DNA from: Candidatus Nitrosotenuis uzonensis
Lineage (GTDB): Archaea > Thermoproteota > Nitrososphaeria > Nitrososphaerales > Nitrosopumilaceae
DNA length: 64,000 bases
Assembly (NCBI RefSeq): GCF_000723185.1
Contig: NZ_CBTY010000011.1
Span: forward strand, 180,502-244,501
Direction of reading: 5' to 3'
Positions within the stretch are counted from its first letter, which is position 1, and each line of letters opens with the position of its first letter. Of this stretch, positions 40,142 through 48,899 are shown piece after piece. Made by a program: the position numbers and the translations under genes. The notes below the pieces were generated by a model that searched no databases, was not told the origin of the DNA, and worked only from the letters and a program-made list of their open reading frames with translations.

Positions 40142-40726
40142 ATGATTATTGTAATTGAGGGAAGTGACCAGGCAGGGAAAAAAACCCAATCTATGATGCT
40201 GACAAAAGCTCTCAAAAAAAGAAAGATAAAGACCAAAGTGTTCAGCTTTCCAGATTATACAACTCCACTTGGAAAGGAAATAAACAAGTTTCTTCATGGG
40301 AAAAGAAAATTTCCCCCACAGGTCATACATTGCCTTTTGGCAGCAAATAGATGGGAAAAGGCAGATCAGATTAGAAGGGCTCACGAACAAAACTCTATTC
40401 TTGTCATGAATCGTTATTATCAATCAAATCTTGTCTACGGTGCCGCAAATGGCCTGAGCATAAAGTGGCTTGAAGGCCTTGATGACGGCCTCCCAAAAGC
40501 CGATCTTGTAATAGTTCTTGACGTCTCGCAGCTAGAATCTTTCAAGCGCAAAAAATCAAACAGAGACAAATTTGAAAAAGATACCGAGTTTCTCAAAAAA
40601 ATATCTCTTACATACAGGAAATTGGCAAGAAAATACGGCTGGCATCTAGTGGACGCATCAAAAACAAGAGAGCAGGTACATCAATCTGTGATGGGAATAA
40701 TCTCCAAAAAGCTGGCACGACTATGA
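40142..40726 (+). CDS. tmk: Thymidylate kinase (dTMP kinase)
   Basis: 194 residues. P-loop EGSDQAGKKTQ (about 6-16) has Gln-Ala in place of the usual Gly-x. The DR(Y/H)-like motif is VMNRYYQSNLVYGAANG and the downstream KADLVIVLDVSQLESFKRKK contains the lid basic residues. It phosphorylates dTMP to dTDP. It overlaps the HD-domain gene by 4 bases and is the first gene of a nucleotide operon. The start lies 74 bases from the divergent hsp20. Confidence 0.92.
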   Translation: MIIVIEGSDQAGKKTQSMMLTKALKKRKIKTKVFSFPDYTTPLGKEINKFLHGKRKFPPQVIHCLLAANRWEKADQIRRAHEQNSILVMNRYYQSNLVYGAANGLSIKWLEGLDDGLPKADLVIVLDVSQLESFKRKKSNRDKFEKDTEFLKKISLTYRKLARKYGWHLVDASKTREQVHQSVMGIISKKLARL

Positions 40727-41952
40727 CTGTACTAGACATCATTGATCCAATACACGACTTTATCCGCGTCTACGAAACGGAACTGAAGATAATCGACTCA
40801 CCAATATTCCAGAGGCTAAGGCGAATCAGACAACTTTCAGGCGCACATCTGACTTATCCGAGCGCACAGCATTCAAGATTTGAGCACTCACTTGGCGTCA
40901 TGCATGTGGCAGGACAAGCAGCGTCAGCTCTTAAAGAAAATGGATTTTTGGACTCTGACCAGGTTGCAGATATCCGGCTTGCAGCTTTGCTACACGATAT
41001 TGGCCACGGACCGTTTTCACATCTTTTCGAAGAAGTTCTACAGGAAAAAAAGAAAATATCTCACGAAGATCTAGGTAGGCGTCTCATACTAGACTCTGAA
41101 ATAGGGGACATACTATCAAAATCGGGATTTAACAAAAAACTCATTGTAAAACTTGCCTTTGGCGATCCCAGATATCGATTCGTTAACGAGATAATCTCAG
41201 GATCACTATCTGCTGATATGATGGATTATCTGCAACGTGATGGCTACTTTACTGGAGCAGAACATGCAAAAATAGATCACAAAAGAATCATCCAATCTCT
41301 TGATGTCTACAAAAGCAGACTCGCACTGGACAGATCCGCATTGTATTCCTTTGAGTCAATGATATTATCGAGGTATCAAATGTTCAAGGCCGTATATTTT
41401 CACAAAACGGTGCGCTCCGCCGAAGTTATGATGCTTGAGGCAATCAGACTTGCAGACAAGAGCGTTGGATTTACCTCACTTGATCTTGACGAATACGTCA
41501 AGCTTACTGACGAGTTTGTCGTGTCAAAAATTCTCTCTCTACCTGAGAACAACGAGAATCTGAGGAGAGCAAAAAAACTTGCACAAGACTACCAGAACAG
41601 GAGATTGTTCAAGTGCGTTTTCGAACGAATTATGACACAAAAAGATCTCAAATCAAAAGAACCTTTACGAGACAAGATTGCAAACAAATCAAAAATCAAC
41701 AAAAACGATGTATTTGTGGACACATCGACAACGTCCTCATTACCACTCACACCATCAAAAGAAAAAACAAAATCGATCACGCTTATAGCAAAAGACTCTG
41801 GCAAGTCGATAGCAAAGGAAATACCGTTCTCCAAAATACCTGTTGTCGCCTCAATGGCAGAATCCATGAACATACTGAGAGTGTATACTACTGCCCAGTA
41901 TAGAAAAAAAGTTGAAATTGCAGCAAACTCGATTCTCGGTGGTCAGAAATAA
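40723..41952 (+). CDS. HD superfamily phosphohydrolase (dNTPase/SAMHD1-like)
   Basis: 409 residues. The N-terminal HD domain has [34 protein letters not shown] and the metal-binding [18 protein letters not shown], with a later Asp in [14 protein letters not shown]. The overall arrangement is that of the YpgL/Pfl-type dNTP triphosphohydrolase family related to SAMHD1. The last 90 residues ([20 protein letters not shown]) are Ser/Lys-rich and less conserved. Genetic linkage to tmk (4-base overlap) and UMP kinase (1-base overlap) supports a role in dNTP pool control. Confidence 0.9.
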   Translation: MTVLDIIDPIHDFIRVYETELKIIDSPIFQRLRRIRQLSGAHLTYPSAQHSRFEHSLGVMHVAGQAASALKENGFLDSDQVADIRLAALLHDIGHGPFSHLFEEVLQEKKKISHEDLGRRLILDSEIGDILSKSGFNKKLIVKLAFGDPRYRFVNEIISGSLSADMMDYLQRDGYFTGAEHAKIDHKRIIQSLDVYKSRLALDRSALYSFESMILSRYQMFKAVYFHKTVRSAEVMMLEAIRLADKSVGFTSLDLDEYVKLTDEFVVSKILSLPENNENLRRAKKLAQDYQNRRLFKCVFERIMTQKDLKSKEPLRDKIANKSKINKNDVFVDTSTTSSLPLTPSKEKTKSITLIAKDSGKSIAKEIPFSKIPVVASMAESMNILRVYTTAQYRKKVEIAANSILGGQK

Positions 41953-42629
41953 TGAAAAAAAGAATAGTCATCAAACTGTCTGGCAAGATATTTGGGATGG
42001 AAAACAATGAAAAACTACTCAAAAACTATGCCGAGTTCTTGGTCAAAATAAGCAAAATCTGCCAGCCTGTAGTGATTGCAGGTGGAGGAAAGATAGCGCG
42101 TCATTACATCTCACATGCAAGGTCTTCCGGAGCTGACGAGTCAACCCTGGATGAGCTTGGAATCGAAGTATCAAGGCTTAATGCAAAACTTTTGATATAT
42201 GCACTAAAAAACAAGGCATACCCACACCCGCCAACCACTCTGCCAGAAGTACGACACGCAGTAGACAGCGGCCTTATAGTAGTCTGCGGAGGATTGCATC
42301 CGGGGCAGAGCACGAATGGAACTGCCGCTCTCATCGCAGAAAAAATAGGCGCAGTGGAATTCCTGAACGCGACAGACGTTGATGGAATATATGATTCTGA
42401 CCCGAACAAAAATCCCAAGGCAAAAAAATTCAAGCGAATCGAGCTAAGAAACCTGCGGAACCTACTTGTACACGAAGATTCCGTTGCAGGCGGCTATGAT
42501 CTGATGGATATTGTTGCCCTAAAGGTAATCGAGCGTTCCAGAATAAAGACGCGCGTTATCAAGGCAGATATACCAATAATTGAAAAGGCAATCAAAGGCC
42601 AAGCAGTAGGCACCGAAATAATCCTCTAA
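41952..42629 (+). CDS. pyrH: Uridylate kinase (archaeal PyrH type)
   Basis: 225 residues of the amino-acid-kinase fold. [20 protein letters not shown] is the N-terminal nucleotide strand, [19 protein letters not shown] the phosphate loop, and [20 protein letters not shown] the C-terminal ATP-binding segment; [20 protein letters not shown] matches archaeal UMP kinases. It converts UMP to UDP. The ATG overlaps the stop of the HD gene by one base (TAATG). pyrB and pyrI are 15 kb away in the window. Confidence 0.95.
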   Translation: MKKRIVIKLSGKIFGMENNEKLLKNYAEFLVKISKICQPVVIAGGGKIARHYISHARSSGADESTLDELGIEVSRLNAKLLIYALKNKAYPHPPTTLPEVRHAVDSGLIVVCGGLHPGQSTNGTAALIAEKIGAVEFLNATDVDGIYDSDPNKNPKAKKFKRIELRNLRNLLVHEDSVAGGYDLMDIVALKVIERSRIKTRVIKADIPIIEKAIKGQAVGTEIIL

Positions 42630-42979
42630 TCTGGCTTGTTCTGTACTGTAGGATACTGCTCCGTCCATATCTCTACATGATCGCCAGCATACTCTTCGAT
42701 TCCAGAGTCACGCGCTTTTTTGAATATGTTCATTGCAGCTTCCCTCTCAAGAGGCTTTGATTGGGCCTTCGTGTACCCGTCTCCGTCAACTAGAATTGTG
42801 ACATACCCATCAACTGTCTTGATCACGGCAACAAAATCCTCTTCTCCAACAGGAACGAACTGTCCATCTTTTTTCTTTGTAGTCAAAGTTAGCATCGCAA
42901 AACCACACAGATTGAAAAGCGTCATCTGTGATTTGTTTGCCCTTTCTTTACCTATTCTTACGGCTTGGAAATACTGCAC
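42626..42979 (-). CDS. Hypothetical protein (up to 117 aa)
   Basis: The frame is 117 residues from the first ATG, but starts at residue 19 (42925) or 29 (42895) are equally possible because no clear TATA box or Shine-Dalgarno separates them. The conserved-looking core is [20 protein letters not shown], a beta-hairpin pair, followed by a helix ([20 protein letters not shown]) and a last strand [10 protein letters not shown]. No family recognised. It overlaps the UMP kinase stop by 4 bases, convergently. Confidence 0.65.
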   Translation of the reverse strand: MQYFQAVRIGKERANKSQMTLFNLCGFAMLTLTTKKKDGQFVPVGEEDFVAVIKTVDGYVTILVDGDGYTKAQSKPLEREAAMNIFKKARDSGIEEYAGDHVEIWTEQYPTVQNKPD

Positions 42980-43056
42980 AAATAATTTTCAAAGAATTAA
43001 CACTATAAGCATTTTCGGCCCTAACGTTTATGACATACAAAATACACAATTGATCA

Positions 43057-43602
43057 TTGAATCCCAGAATAACTCTTGCGATAATTGCAGCAGGGATGGC
43101 TGGAATAATAGGAATCATAGCATTTTCTGGGTCACAACTAATCAACGATGTAACAGAAGAGGGCCTAGGCACTATTCCCTCTTCACCAATAACTGTTATA
43201 CCTCTCGAGCCGCAACTTGAAAAAATCCAAGTACTATCGGTGAACGAAGAAGAAGCTACAATTAAGATCACATTCAAGATAACAAATCCGAACTACAAAT
43301 CAGCCCTACTTCACGTGGTGAAATATCACCTATATGCAGATGATAAGAGAATCGCTACGGAAGAAATAGGAGACCGTGCGGAAGGAATGGTAACTGGCTC
43401 TAACTACTTTACGATTCTTCGAGATTCGCCACAAATGCTGGATGATACAATAATCCTCAAAAACATGGGTGGAGATCCACAATTCTGGTCCTCGCTTTCA
43501 GCAGGAAACATCAAATGGAGGGTGGACGGCGAGCTATACTTTAACCTCAGCTCAATGACAAGCGGGCACGAAAACATCGTCCAATTCGAGTTCACGTACT
43601 AG
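43057..43602 (+). CDS. Membrane-anchored LEA14-like domain protein
   Basis: 181 residues. An N-terminal TM helix (ITLAIIAAGMAGIIGIIAFS, about 5-24) is followed by an extracytoplasmic beta sandwich. KIQVLSVNEEEATIKITFKI continuing with TNPN is typical of LEA14/water-stress-hypersensitivity (LEA_2) domains, in which a TNPN turn follows the central strand. The end FELYF-like strand (NIVQFEFTY) completes the fold. Possibly a stress or envelope protein. TTG start is supported by lack of alternatives. Confidence 0.75.
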   Translation: MNPRITLAIIAAGMAGIIGIIAFSGSQLINDVTEEGLGTIPSSPITVIPLEPQLEKIQVLSVNEEEATIKITFKITNPNYKSALLHVVKYHLYADDKRIATEEIGDRAEGMVTGSNYFTILRDSPQMLDDTIILKNMGGDPQFWSSLSAGNIKWRVDGELYFNLSSMTSGHENIVQFEFTY

Positions 43603-43641
43603 ATCGTTTAGATTAAACAAACACAGCTTTAGTTTAGTTTT

Positions 43642-44232
43642 TTGCCAATCCAATTGGTGCTAAGCCAATATTCCATAGATAATCTGGTAAGATCAGCCCA
43701 GTTTCTTGCAGATCTCACAAAGACGCTAAGTTCTGAAATTTCTGCCATGGAGCGAATCAAAGCAGACGTGGTCTTGCAGCAGCGTGAAACCCACAAACAA
43801 GGCATGCTGGTAAGAAAAATGACTGACTATCTCTCCGATGAGCTTGGAAGAATAGAGATGAGTCTTAATGACAACGCATCCCATTCACTGAACAAAAAAC
43901 TATCAAACTTGAATGAAACGGAAACAAAACTGCGACTGCTACGGGGACGACTAGACGAATTTGTCAGCAACGATGATGCAGAAAACCTCAAAAAATCCGA
44001 CACTACTTTGGTAAGCGATCTTAAGCGTTATGAGGCATTTCTACTTGATCTGACAAGCATGCTCAATGAGAAAATACCTCAAATCGAAAGGATCACAGAC
44101 AGAGCAAGAGCAGAAACACGGGAAGCCCAGCAGCAAAAACTACTACTCAAAGAAATGACAGACCTGTTCAATACCGAGCTTGAGGAGCTTGATTCGGCAT
44201 TCTGTGAGATACGTGGCAATACCGTATCATAA
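43642..44232 (+). CDS. Coiled-coil protein with internal duplication
   Basis: 196 residues, mostly helical coiled coil. Two halves share a pattern: EISAMERIKADVVLQQRETH followed by KQGMLVRKMTDYLSDELGRIE (about 32-72), and KIPQIERITDRARAETREAQ followed by QQKLLLKEMTDLFNTELEELD (about 145-186). This points to an ancient tandem duplication of a 110-residue helical unit. No catalytic or membrane motif. The neighbours are a LEA14-like membrane protein and a 43-residue membrane microprotein. The start codon is TTG. Confidence 0.7.
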   Translation: MPIQLVLSQYSIDNLVRSAQFLADLTKTLSSEISAMERIKADVVLQQRETHKQGMLVRKMTDYLSDELGRIEMSLNDNASHSLNKKLSNLNETETKLRLLRGRLDEFVSNDDAENLKKSDTTLVSDLKRYEAFLLDLTSMLNEKIPQIERITDRARAETREAQQQKLLLKEMTDLFNTELEELDSAFCEIRGNTVS

Positions 44233-44292
44233 AATATTAAAATTGTGATATTTTGCTCAAATAAAAAAAATTTTAGAAAAATTATATAAAAT

Positions 44293-44424
44293 ATGACTGG
44301 ACTAGCCAAGCAAATGGCAGAAGCATCATTGGCAGCCTATGGCTCAGTAATTGGGGTTGGCATCGCACTGGCAGTAGTATTATTTGCGCTGCGAGGAAAG
44401 GGCCATCCAGAATCATTAGAATAA
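44293..44424 (+). CDS. Single-helix membrane microprotein (43 aa)
   Basis: 43 residues: a short N terminus (MTGLAKQMAEASLAA), one TM helix (YGSVIGVGIALAVVLFAL) and a basic/acidic tail (RGKGHPESLE). A TATA-like ATTATATAAAAT lies just upstream but too close for a leaderless start, suggesting that it is read from the coiled-coil gene or from an A/T-rich promoter further up (AAAATATTAAAATTG). The Gly/Ala-rich helix (GxxxG-like) suggests packing with a membrane partner. Confidence 0.65.
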   Translation: MTGLAKQMAEASLAAYGSVIGVGIALAVVLFALRGKGHPESLE

Positions 44425-44441
44425 GATCACAAGATCTTTTT

Positions 44442-45089
44442 TTACTTATTTTTCAGACCAAATAACTCTGTGAGTGAGAACTGTTTTCCTTCATTTCTTT
44501 TGATGTAACAACGCTCGTAATACTGGCACTGGGTGCATTCCGCAGAAGGCTCCAGTATAGGCACCTTTCTTTCGCCTACCAGATTGCTAAAAACGCGTAC
44601 TCTTCTGATTACTTCCTCAAACATCTTTTTCTCCTTTGCTGATACGAATGATGTCTCAGAACCATCACCTGTAATGTATATTATAACGCCATCCTGCTTT
44701 CCTGATATCCACATGCAGGCATTAAGATACAGAATGTCAGATGCAAAAGGTGTCTCAGGCGCAATGGAGACGGTCTTGAAGACTATGACAATATCATCAA
44801 CTATCATATCTGACTGGCCCTTAAGCTTGATGTCTTCAATTGCAAATTCGGCCATCTTTGAGCCGTAAGGAAGCTTTCTTATCAGACCGCCAAACAGATT
44901 GCCAAATCCTTTAGTCTCTGGCTCTAGCCTTTCGAATCTGTCATAATATGAGCGTCTCATACAACGTGTCACCTCGTGAAGATATATGGTCTTGTTATCT
45001 GCAGGTTCTGCAACCTGTAGATCGACTTCCTTTGTTATAGCATCGGCAGCGCTTGTGATTGTTTTCCTGTAATCGCGATCACCCATCAT
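44442..45089 (-). CDS. Cas4/Dna2-like Fe-S nuclease-fold protein
   Basis: 215 residues. Cysteines at 43 (TRCMRRSYYD) and at 185, 188 and 194 (CTQCQYYERC) match the four Fe-S ligands of Cas4/AddB/Dna2-type PD-(D/E)XK nucleases. The core reads LKGQSDMIVDDIVIVFKTVS: Asp94 and Lys105 are present, but the acidic residue expected two positions before the Lys is Val103, so activity may be altered. No CRISPR array or cas genes are in the window, which suggests a housekeeping DNA-repair role as in many Cas4-like solo proteins. It follows the small membrane protein by 10 bases and may be in its operon. Confidence 0.75.
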   Translation of the reverse strand: MMGDRDYRKTITSAADAITKEVDLQVAEPADNKTIYLHEVTRCMRRSYYDRFERLEPETKGFGNLFGGLIRKLPYGSKMAEFAIEDIKLKGQSDMIVDDIVIVFKTVSIAPETPFASDILYLNACMWISGKQDGVIIYITGDGSETSFVSAKEKKMFEEVIRRVRVFSNLVGERKVPILEPSAECTQCQYYERCYIKRNEGKQFSLTELFGLKNK

Positions 45090-45099
45090 ATGTGTTCAC

Positions 45100-45336
45100 T
45101 CAGCTCAGCAGCCTTGTCAAAAATCTTGAAATTCTATCGGAAAATGCAAGAGCCACAAAATGTAAGCCAAATCCGACTATGGCACCAACTAGAAGATTTG
45201 AAGTAGTAAAATAAATTCCCAAAAACACGCCTAGCGCAGGCAATGTCAGGACCAATGCCAAAAAGGTGCTAACCCAAATGGTGTTAACTATTGCATCAGC
45301 AGTAAGCTCGGACTTTTTCTTATGAAGCCTGATCAT
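45100..45336 (-). CDS. Small two-helix membrane protein (78 aa)
   Basis: 78 residues with a charged N terminus (MIRLHKKKSELTADAIV) and two TM helices (VSTFLALVLTLPALGVFLGIY and LVGAIVGFGLHFVALAF). Ends in a basic amphipathic tail (SDRISRFLTRLLS). It lies between ATP synthase subunit C (35 bases upstream) and the Cas4-like gene on the same strand. It could be a membrane accessory protein of the ATP synthase, but no family is recognised and this is only positional. Confidence 0.7.
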   Translation of the reverse strand: MIRLHKKKSELTADAIVNTIWVSTFLALVLTLPALGVFLGIYFTTSNLLVGAIVGFGLHFVALAFSDRISRFLTRLLS

Positions 45337-45371
45337 CGATGGGGTTACTCATATTGCACTATATAACTGGA

Positions 45372-46421
45372 TTATTCTTCCTGTTCCACTATTAGCCTTG
45401 ACATGGTCGTTTGCGGCGGTATCTTCTGCTCTACTGCAAACGCAATTGCCGCAATATTTCTTACCTCATACAACGTAAGCTTTGTTATTCCAACTATGGT
45501 GGAAAAGCTAAACATCTTGGTAAACGACCTGTTGACTGCCTTGTAGATTGCCATCTCAAAATTGTGCTCAAACTGTGATACTGCCTCAATTTCGTTATCT
45601 GTCTGCGGGACCAAATCCTTGTATCGTGTGGTTGCAAGCTCATCAAGCACGCTCTTTACAGAATCAGATGATATCATCTTGCCTAACAGATCCTTTGGCA
45701 CGCTCGGTGTATGAGTTACGATCAGATTCTTTATCTGCTCCTCGTCCAGTCCCCAGAACTTGCCTCGCAGAATTGATAGTATGTTGTAAAAATCAATATC
45801 CATACCGGCAAGCCTGATAAGGTCACGATCACGAGAGTTTCTGACGGCCCTGCCTAACTGCTGATACAAAATCTTGTCCAAAAACACATCGAATACCTGG
45901 ATGTTTTTTTTCTCATTGTACACTGCAATTGATTTGGCAACCTCATCGCCGAACTCAATTGCTCCAAGTGATGCTACTGCCTCCTCAAGATCTTTTGAGA
46001 CAAGCGCCTTTACAATTACATCGCGCTGTCCTATCAACTCCTCTGCATGCAGATTCAGGTGCGGCTCTATTTCCTCCTGTGTCTTTCCTAACGCCTTTCC
46101 CTTTAGGATTACCTTCAGATTCGATATTAGAAATTTCAAGTAATAGGCATCCAAAACGTCTGACTTGCCAGCAGTACTTGCAATGGAATAATGAATTTCG
46201 GCAAGCTCACTACGCAAGGCAGATTCTATGCCAGCCGCTGTGTACGGCTTGGAAACCTTGGAAACGGCGTCAGCATATTTGGTATTCTTTATCCTTGTTA
46301 TCAGCTCATCAAGGTCGCGTGCTTCGGCCAAAGTCTGAAGCTCGGATTTTGAGAGCAGTTTGCCTCTTTGGCTAAATGACTTGACAGAGGCAAATACCTT
46401 CTGCGATCCACCAGAACCCAT
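45372..46421 (-). CDS. atpC: A-type ATP synthase subunit C
   Basis: 349 residues of the V-type subunit d/AC39 family (archaeal subunit C), the funnel that couples the c-ring to the central stalk. It is helical with repeated segments (SELQTLAEARDLDELITRIK; LISNLKVILKGKALGKT; DIDFYNILSILRGKFWGLDE) and the C-terminal MFSFSTIVGITKLTLYEVRN typical of this family. It is separated from the main atp genes by about 3.2 kb that contain amt, a rhodanese and a regulator-like gene, so the ATP synthase cluster is dispersed here. Confidence 0.93.
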   Translation of the reverse strand: MGSGGSQKVFASVKSFSQRGKLLSKSELQTLAEARDLDELITRIKNTKYADAVSKVSKPYTAAGIESALRSELAEIHYSIASTAGKSDVLDAYYLKFLISNLKVILKGKALGKTQEEIEPHLNLHAEELIGQRDVIVKALVSKDLEEAVASLGAIEFGDEVAKSIAVYNEKKNIQVFDVFLDKILYQQLGRAVRNSRDRDLIRLAGMDIDFYNILSILRGKFWGLDEEQIKNLIVTHTPSVPKDLLGKMISSDSVKSVLDELATTRYKDLVPQTDNEIEAVSQFEHNFEMAIYKAVNRSFTKMFSFSTIVGITKLTLYEVRNIAAIAFAVEQKIPPQTTMSRLIVEQEE

Positions 46422-46475
46422 TGTTTTGGCTCCTATTTCAAATGGATTTTAATGTTTGGGGATTATGCACGTGAT

Positions 46476-47177
46476 TTAGCTGATACCCTTCAGAAAATTC
46501 AGCGTCTTTTCCTTCTCAGTTTTTGGCATGGATGCAAAGCTTTCCAAAAACTCCTTCTGAATCAGAATTGTTTCATCTGATGCCTCAAGAAACCGCCTCT
46601 TATCCAGCGGCAAAAGCTCTATCCTTCCATCACAATATGCTTTCACATATGCCTTGAACAAGGAATAGGCAAATCTTGGGACGAACCTTACCAACGTCAT
46701 AATCTGCTCCTCAAACTCGCTGTCGTGATTCTTTGCCGCAGAGAAAAACTTCTCAAGTATTTTTTCCCTGCCGATTATCTCATCAAGCGATAACGAGACT
46801 AAAAGGCCACTTTCAGTCAATGCGTAATATGGCATGCCCTTTTCTTGTAAGGCCTTGGGGCCCCTCTTTAGTGGCAGCCTACCAGCTTCACTTACTATGC
46901 CCAAAGGGATCAAAATCTCATCAAGGTCGCGGAATATCCCAGAATAGATGTTCTTCCATACTGTGCCGCTTTCTTGTGCTATCTTTTGCGCTATCGCAGT
47001 TCTGGTGCATTGTGCAGGATTATTTTGAGTTGCAAGACATACTATTATGGCCCTCTGTCTTTGGGCTTCACCTGTAAGCTCCTCTCTCTTAGTCTTGAAC
47101 GTTTCAAAAATGCCTAACCTTGGCCTCATCTTGCCCCCGTCCATAGCATAATTTTTTAATTTTATGTTATTATCCAA
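46476..47177 (-). CDS. Winged-helix-like protein, candidate regulator divergent from amt
   Basis: 233 residues from the first ATG; starts at residue 12 or 17 (MDGGKMRPRLG, about 47144) are also possible, the former with an ATAACATAAAATT element 25 bases upstream. The N-terminal half (CTRTAIAQKIAQESGTVWKN, then FRDLDEILIPLGIVSEAG and YYALTESGLLVSLSLDEIIG) reads like a winged helix-turn-helix with a beta wing. The C-terminal half is helical (RFVPRFAYSLFKAYVKAYCD). It lies upstream of atpC and is divergent from amt. A role in controlling ammonium transport or energy genes is possible from position only. Confidence 0.65.
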   Translation of the reverse strand: MDNNIKLKNYAMDGGKMRPRLGIFETFKTKREELTGEAQRQRAIIVCLATQNNPAQCTRTAIAQKIAQESGTVWKNIYSGIFRDLDEILIPLGIVSEAGRLPLKRGPKALQEKGMPYYALTESGLLVSLSLDEIIGREKILEKFFSAAKNHDSEFEEQIMTLVRFVPRFAYSLFKAYVKAYCDGRIELLPLDKRRFLEASDETILIQKEFLESFASMPKTEKEKTLNFLKGIS

Positions 47178-47228
47178 GAAACAGTCTATTTAACAATTTA
47201 CGTTTTTTGATAATAAAACTTCCCTATC

Positions 47229-47240
47229 CTTAAATAATTT
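47229..47240 (+). promoter_or_regulatory. TATA-like element of the amt promoter
   Basis: CTTAAATAATTT lies about 25 bases upstream of the amt ATG at 47260, as expected for a strong leaderless promoter. The 82-base region between amt and the divergent regulator-like gene shows no perfect palindrome. Confidence 0.5.
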
Positions 47241-47259
47241 TCACCTTTTCGGAATTCCA

Positions 47260-48831
47260 ATGAAGAACAGGAATCACAAGTATGCTCTATTACTTGTGGT
47301 AGCAGTTGCCGCAACATCTACGGGAGTACTCTCTCATGCCTACGCACAACAGGTAACCGATGGAATGGACGGGTACGTAAAAGGTACCTCTGGCGTTTAC
47401 ACCGGAAACCCGAACGAGTGCTGGTATGAAGAAGAGCCAGGCTCTGGAACGTTCTTCCCTTGTATGATTGATACAGGTGATACCGCATGGATGCTTACTG
47501 CAACATCTCTGGTCCTCTTTATGACCCCAGGTGTAGCATTCTTCTATGGTGGTCTTGCCAGATCAAAGAACATGGTGAACGTACTAGGCATGACTCTTAT
47601 CGTAATGGGTCTTATCTCAGTGCAGTGGATCCTCTGGGGTTACACACTGGCATTCGGTCCAAACGATACTGATGCAAACATGTACATGGGTGCACTAGAT
47701 TATCTGGGATTTAACAAAGTCTCGCATCTTGCACCCCTTGGGGAGCTAGGCGCGTGTACCGACCAGGATTACTATGCCCTCAGATCGCCATATGTGATCA
47801 GCGAGGACGTAAAGTGTAGTCTATCTTGGCCAGGAACAATTCCGCACCAGCTGTTTGCAGTATTCCAGATGACATTCGCAATTATCACACCGGCACTAAT
47901 CATCGGTGGATTAATTGATAGAATAAAGTTCAGCGCATTCGTAATCTTCATTCTACTATGGGCAACCTTTGTTTACGATCCGGTAGCACACTGGGTCTGG
48001 GGCGGAGGATTCATAGGAGGAGGAGCGCTCGATCTGAACCCCGATCTATCGCCAAGCTTTGCATTAGACTTTGCAGGCGGAACGGTAGTTCACATCACAT
48101 CAGGATTCTCTGCCTTGGCAGGAGCACTGGTGTTGGGAAGAAGACTTGGGTATGGCAAGGTTCCGATGGAACCACACAACATCCCATTTGTCGTCTTGGG
48201 AACCAGCATTCTCTGGTTTGGATGGTTCGGATTCAACGCAGGAAGCGAAGTAGCAGCTGACGGCATATCTGTAAGTGCATGGGTTGTGACAAATACAGCA
48301 ACTGGCATGGCAGTAGTAACCTGGATGCTTATGGCATGGGCCCACACGGGTAAGCCTAGCGTTGTAGGTGCCGCATCAGGTGCAGTTGCAGGACTTGTCA
48401 CCATCACACCAGCAGCTGGTTGGGTAGGTCCGATGGCAGCAATCATACTGGGTATTGCAGCCGGAAGTGTCTGTTATGGATGCGTCGCGTTCAAGAACTC
48501 ACGCAAGTGGGATGATGCGCTCGATGTATGGGGAGTACACGGAATGGGTGGCTTCACAGGAGCAGTTCTAACAGGAACACTCGCTAGTCCACACATCTGG
48601 GATACGGGCGATGGAATAGGCGCATGGACTGGAACACCAGAAGGCTACGAGCAGCAAGCAATCAACGTCCTAGGGGCATTGATCTCTGTAGGATACGCAT
48701 TCGGTCTTACAATCGTCATATTGAAAGTAATGGACGCAGTATGGCCAGGCGGAATCAGAGTAACTCCAAAGGAAGAAGAGATTGGACTTGACTTGGCTCA
48801 ACACGGAGAAAGAGCATACGTAAACGAGTAA
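47260..48831 (+). CDS. amt: Ammonium transporter (Amt/Mep/Rh family)
   Basis: 523 residues, a normal length for thaumarchaeal Amt. A cleavable signal peptide (LLLVVAVAATSTGVLSHAYA, about 9-29) is followed by an acidic periplasmic-side N-terminal loop and 11 TM helices. Signature segments are MLTATSLVLFMTPGVAFFYG, the first pore His in GGTVVHITSGFSALAG, and the second in DVWGVHGMGGFTGAVL. It imports ammonium, the energy and nitrogen source of ammonia oxidisers. No GlnK gene is adjacent, in contrast to many bacterial amtB operons; a winged-helix-like gene is divergent. It is probably highly expressed. Confidence 0.97.
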   Translation: MKNRNHKYALLLVVAVAATSTGVLSHAYAQQVTDGMDGYVKGTSGVYTGNPNECWYEEEPGSGTFFPCMIDTGDTAWMLTATSLVLFMTPGVAFFYGGLARSKNMVNVLGMTLIVMGLISVQWILWGYTLAFGPNDTDANMYMGALDYLGFNKVSHLAPLGELGACTDQDYYALRSPYVISEDVKCSLSWPGTIPHQLFAVFQMTFAIITPALIIGGLIDRIKFSAFVIFILLWATFVYDPVAHWVWGGGFIGGGALDLNPDLSPSFALDFAGGTVVHITSGFSALAGALVLGRRLGYGKVPMEPHNIPFVVLGTSILWFGWFGFNAGSEVAADGISVSAWVVTNTATGMAVVTWMLMAWAHTGKPSVVGAASGAVAGLVTITPAAGWVGPMAAIILGIAAGSVCYGCVAFKNSRKWDDALDVWGVHGMGGFTGAVLTGTLASPHIWDTGDGIGAWTGTPEGYEQQAINVLGALISVGYAFGLTIVILKVMDAVWPGGIRVTPKEEEIGLDLAQHGERAYVNE

Positions 48832-48899
48832 AAAACTCACACCTTTCTTTTCCTTTTTGTTTAGAAACACAATTTAACGCATTTATCATCCACTAGGAT

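Noticed and set aside
44442..45089. CRISPR-associated Cas4
   Set aside because: No CRISPR repeats or other cas genes are in the window; solo Cas4/Dna2-like proteins are common in archaea.
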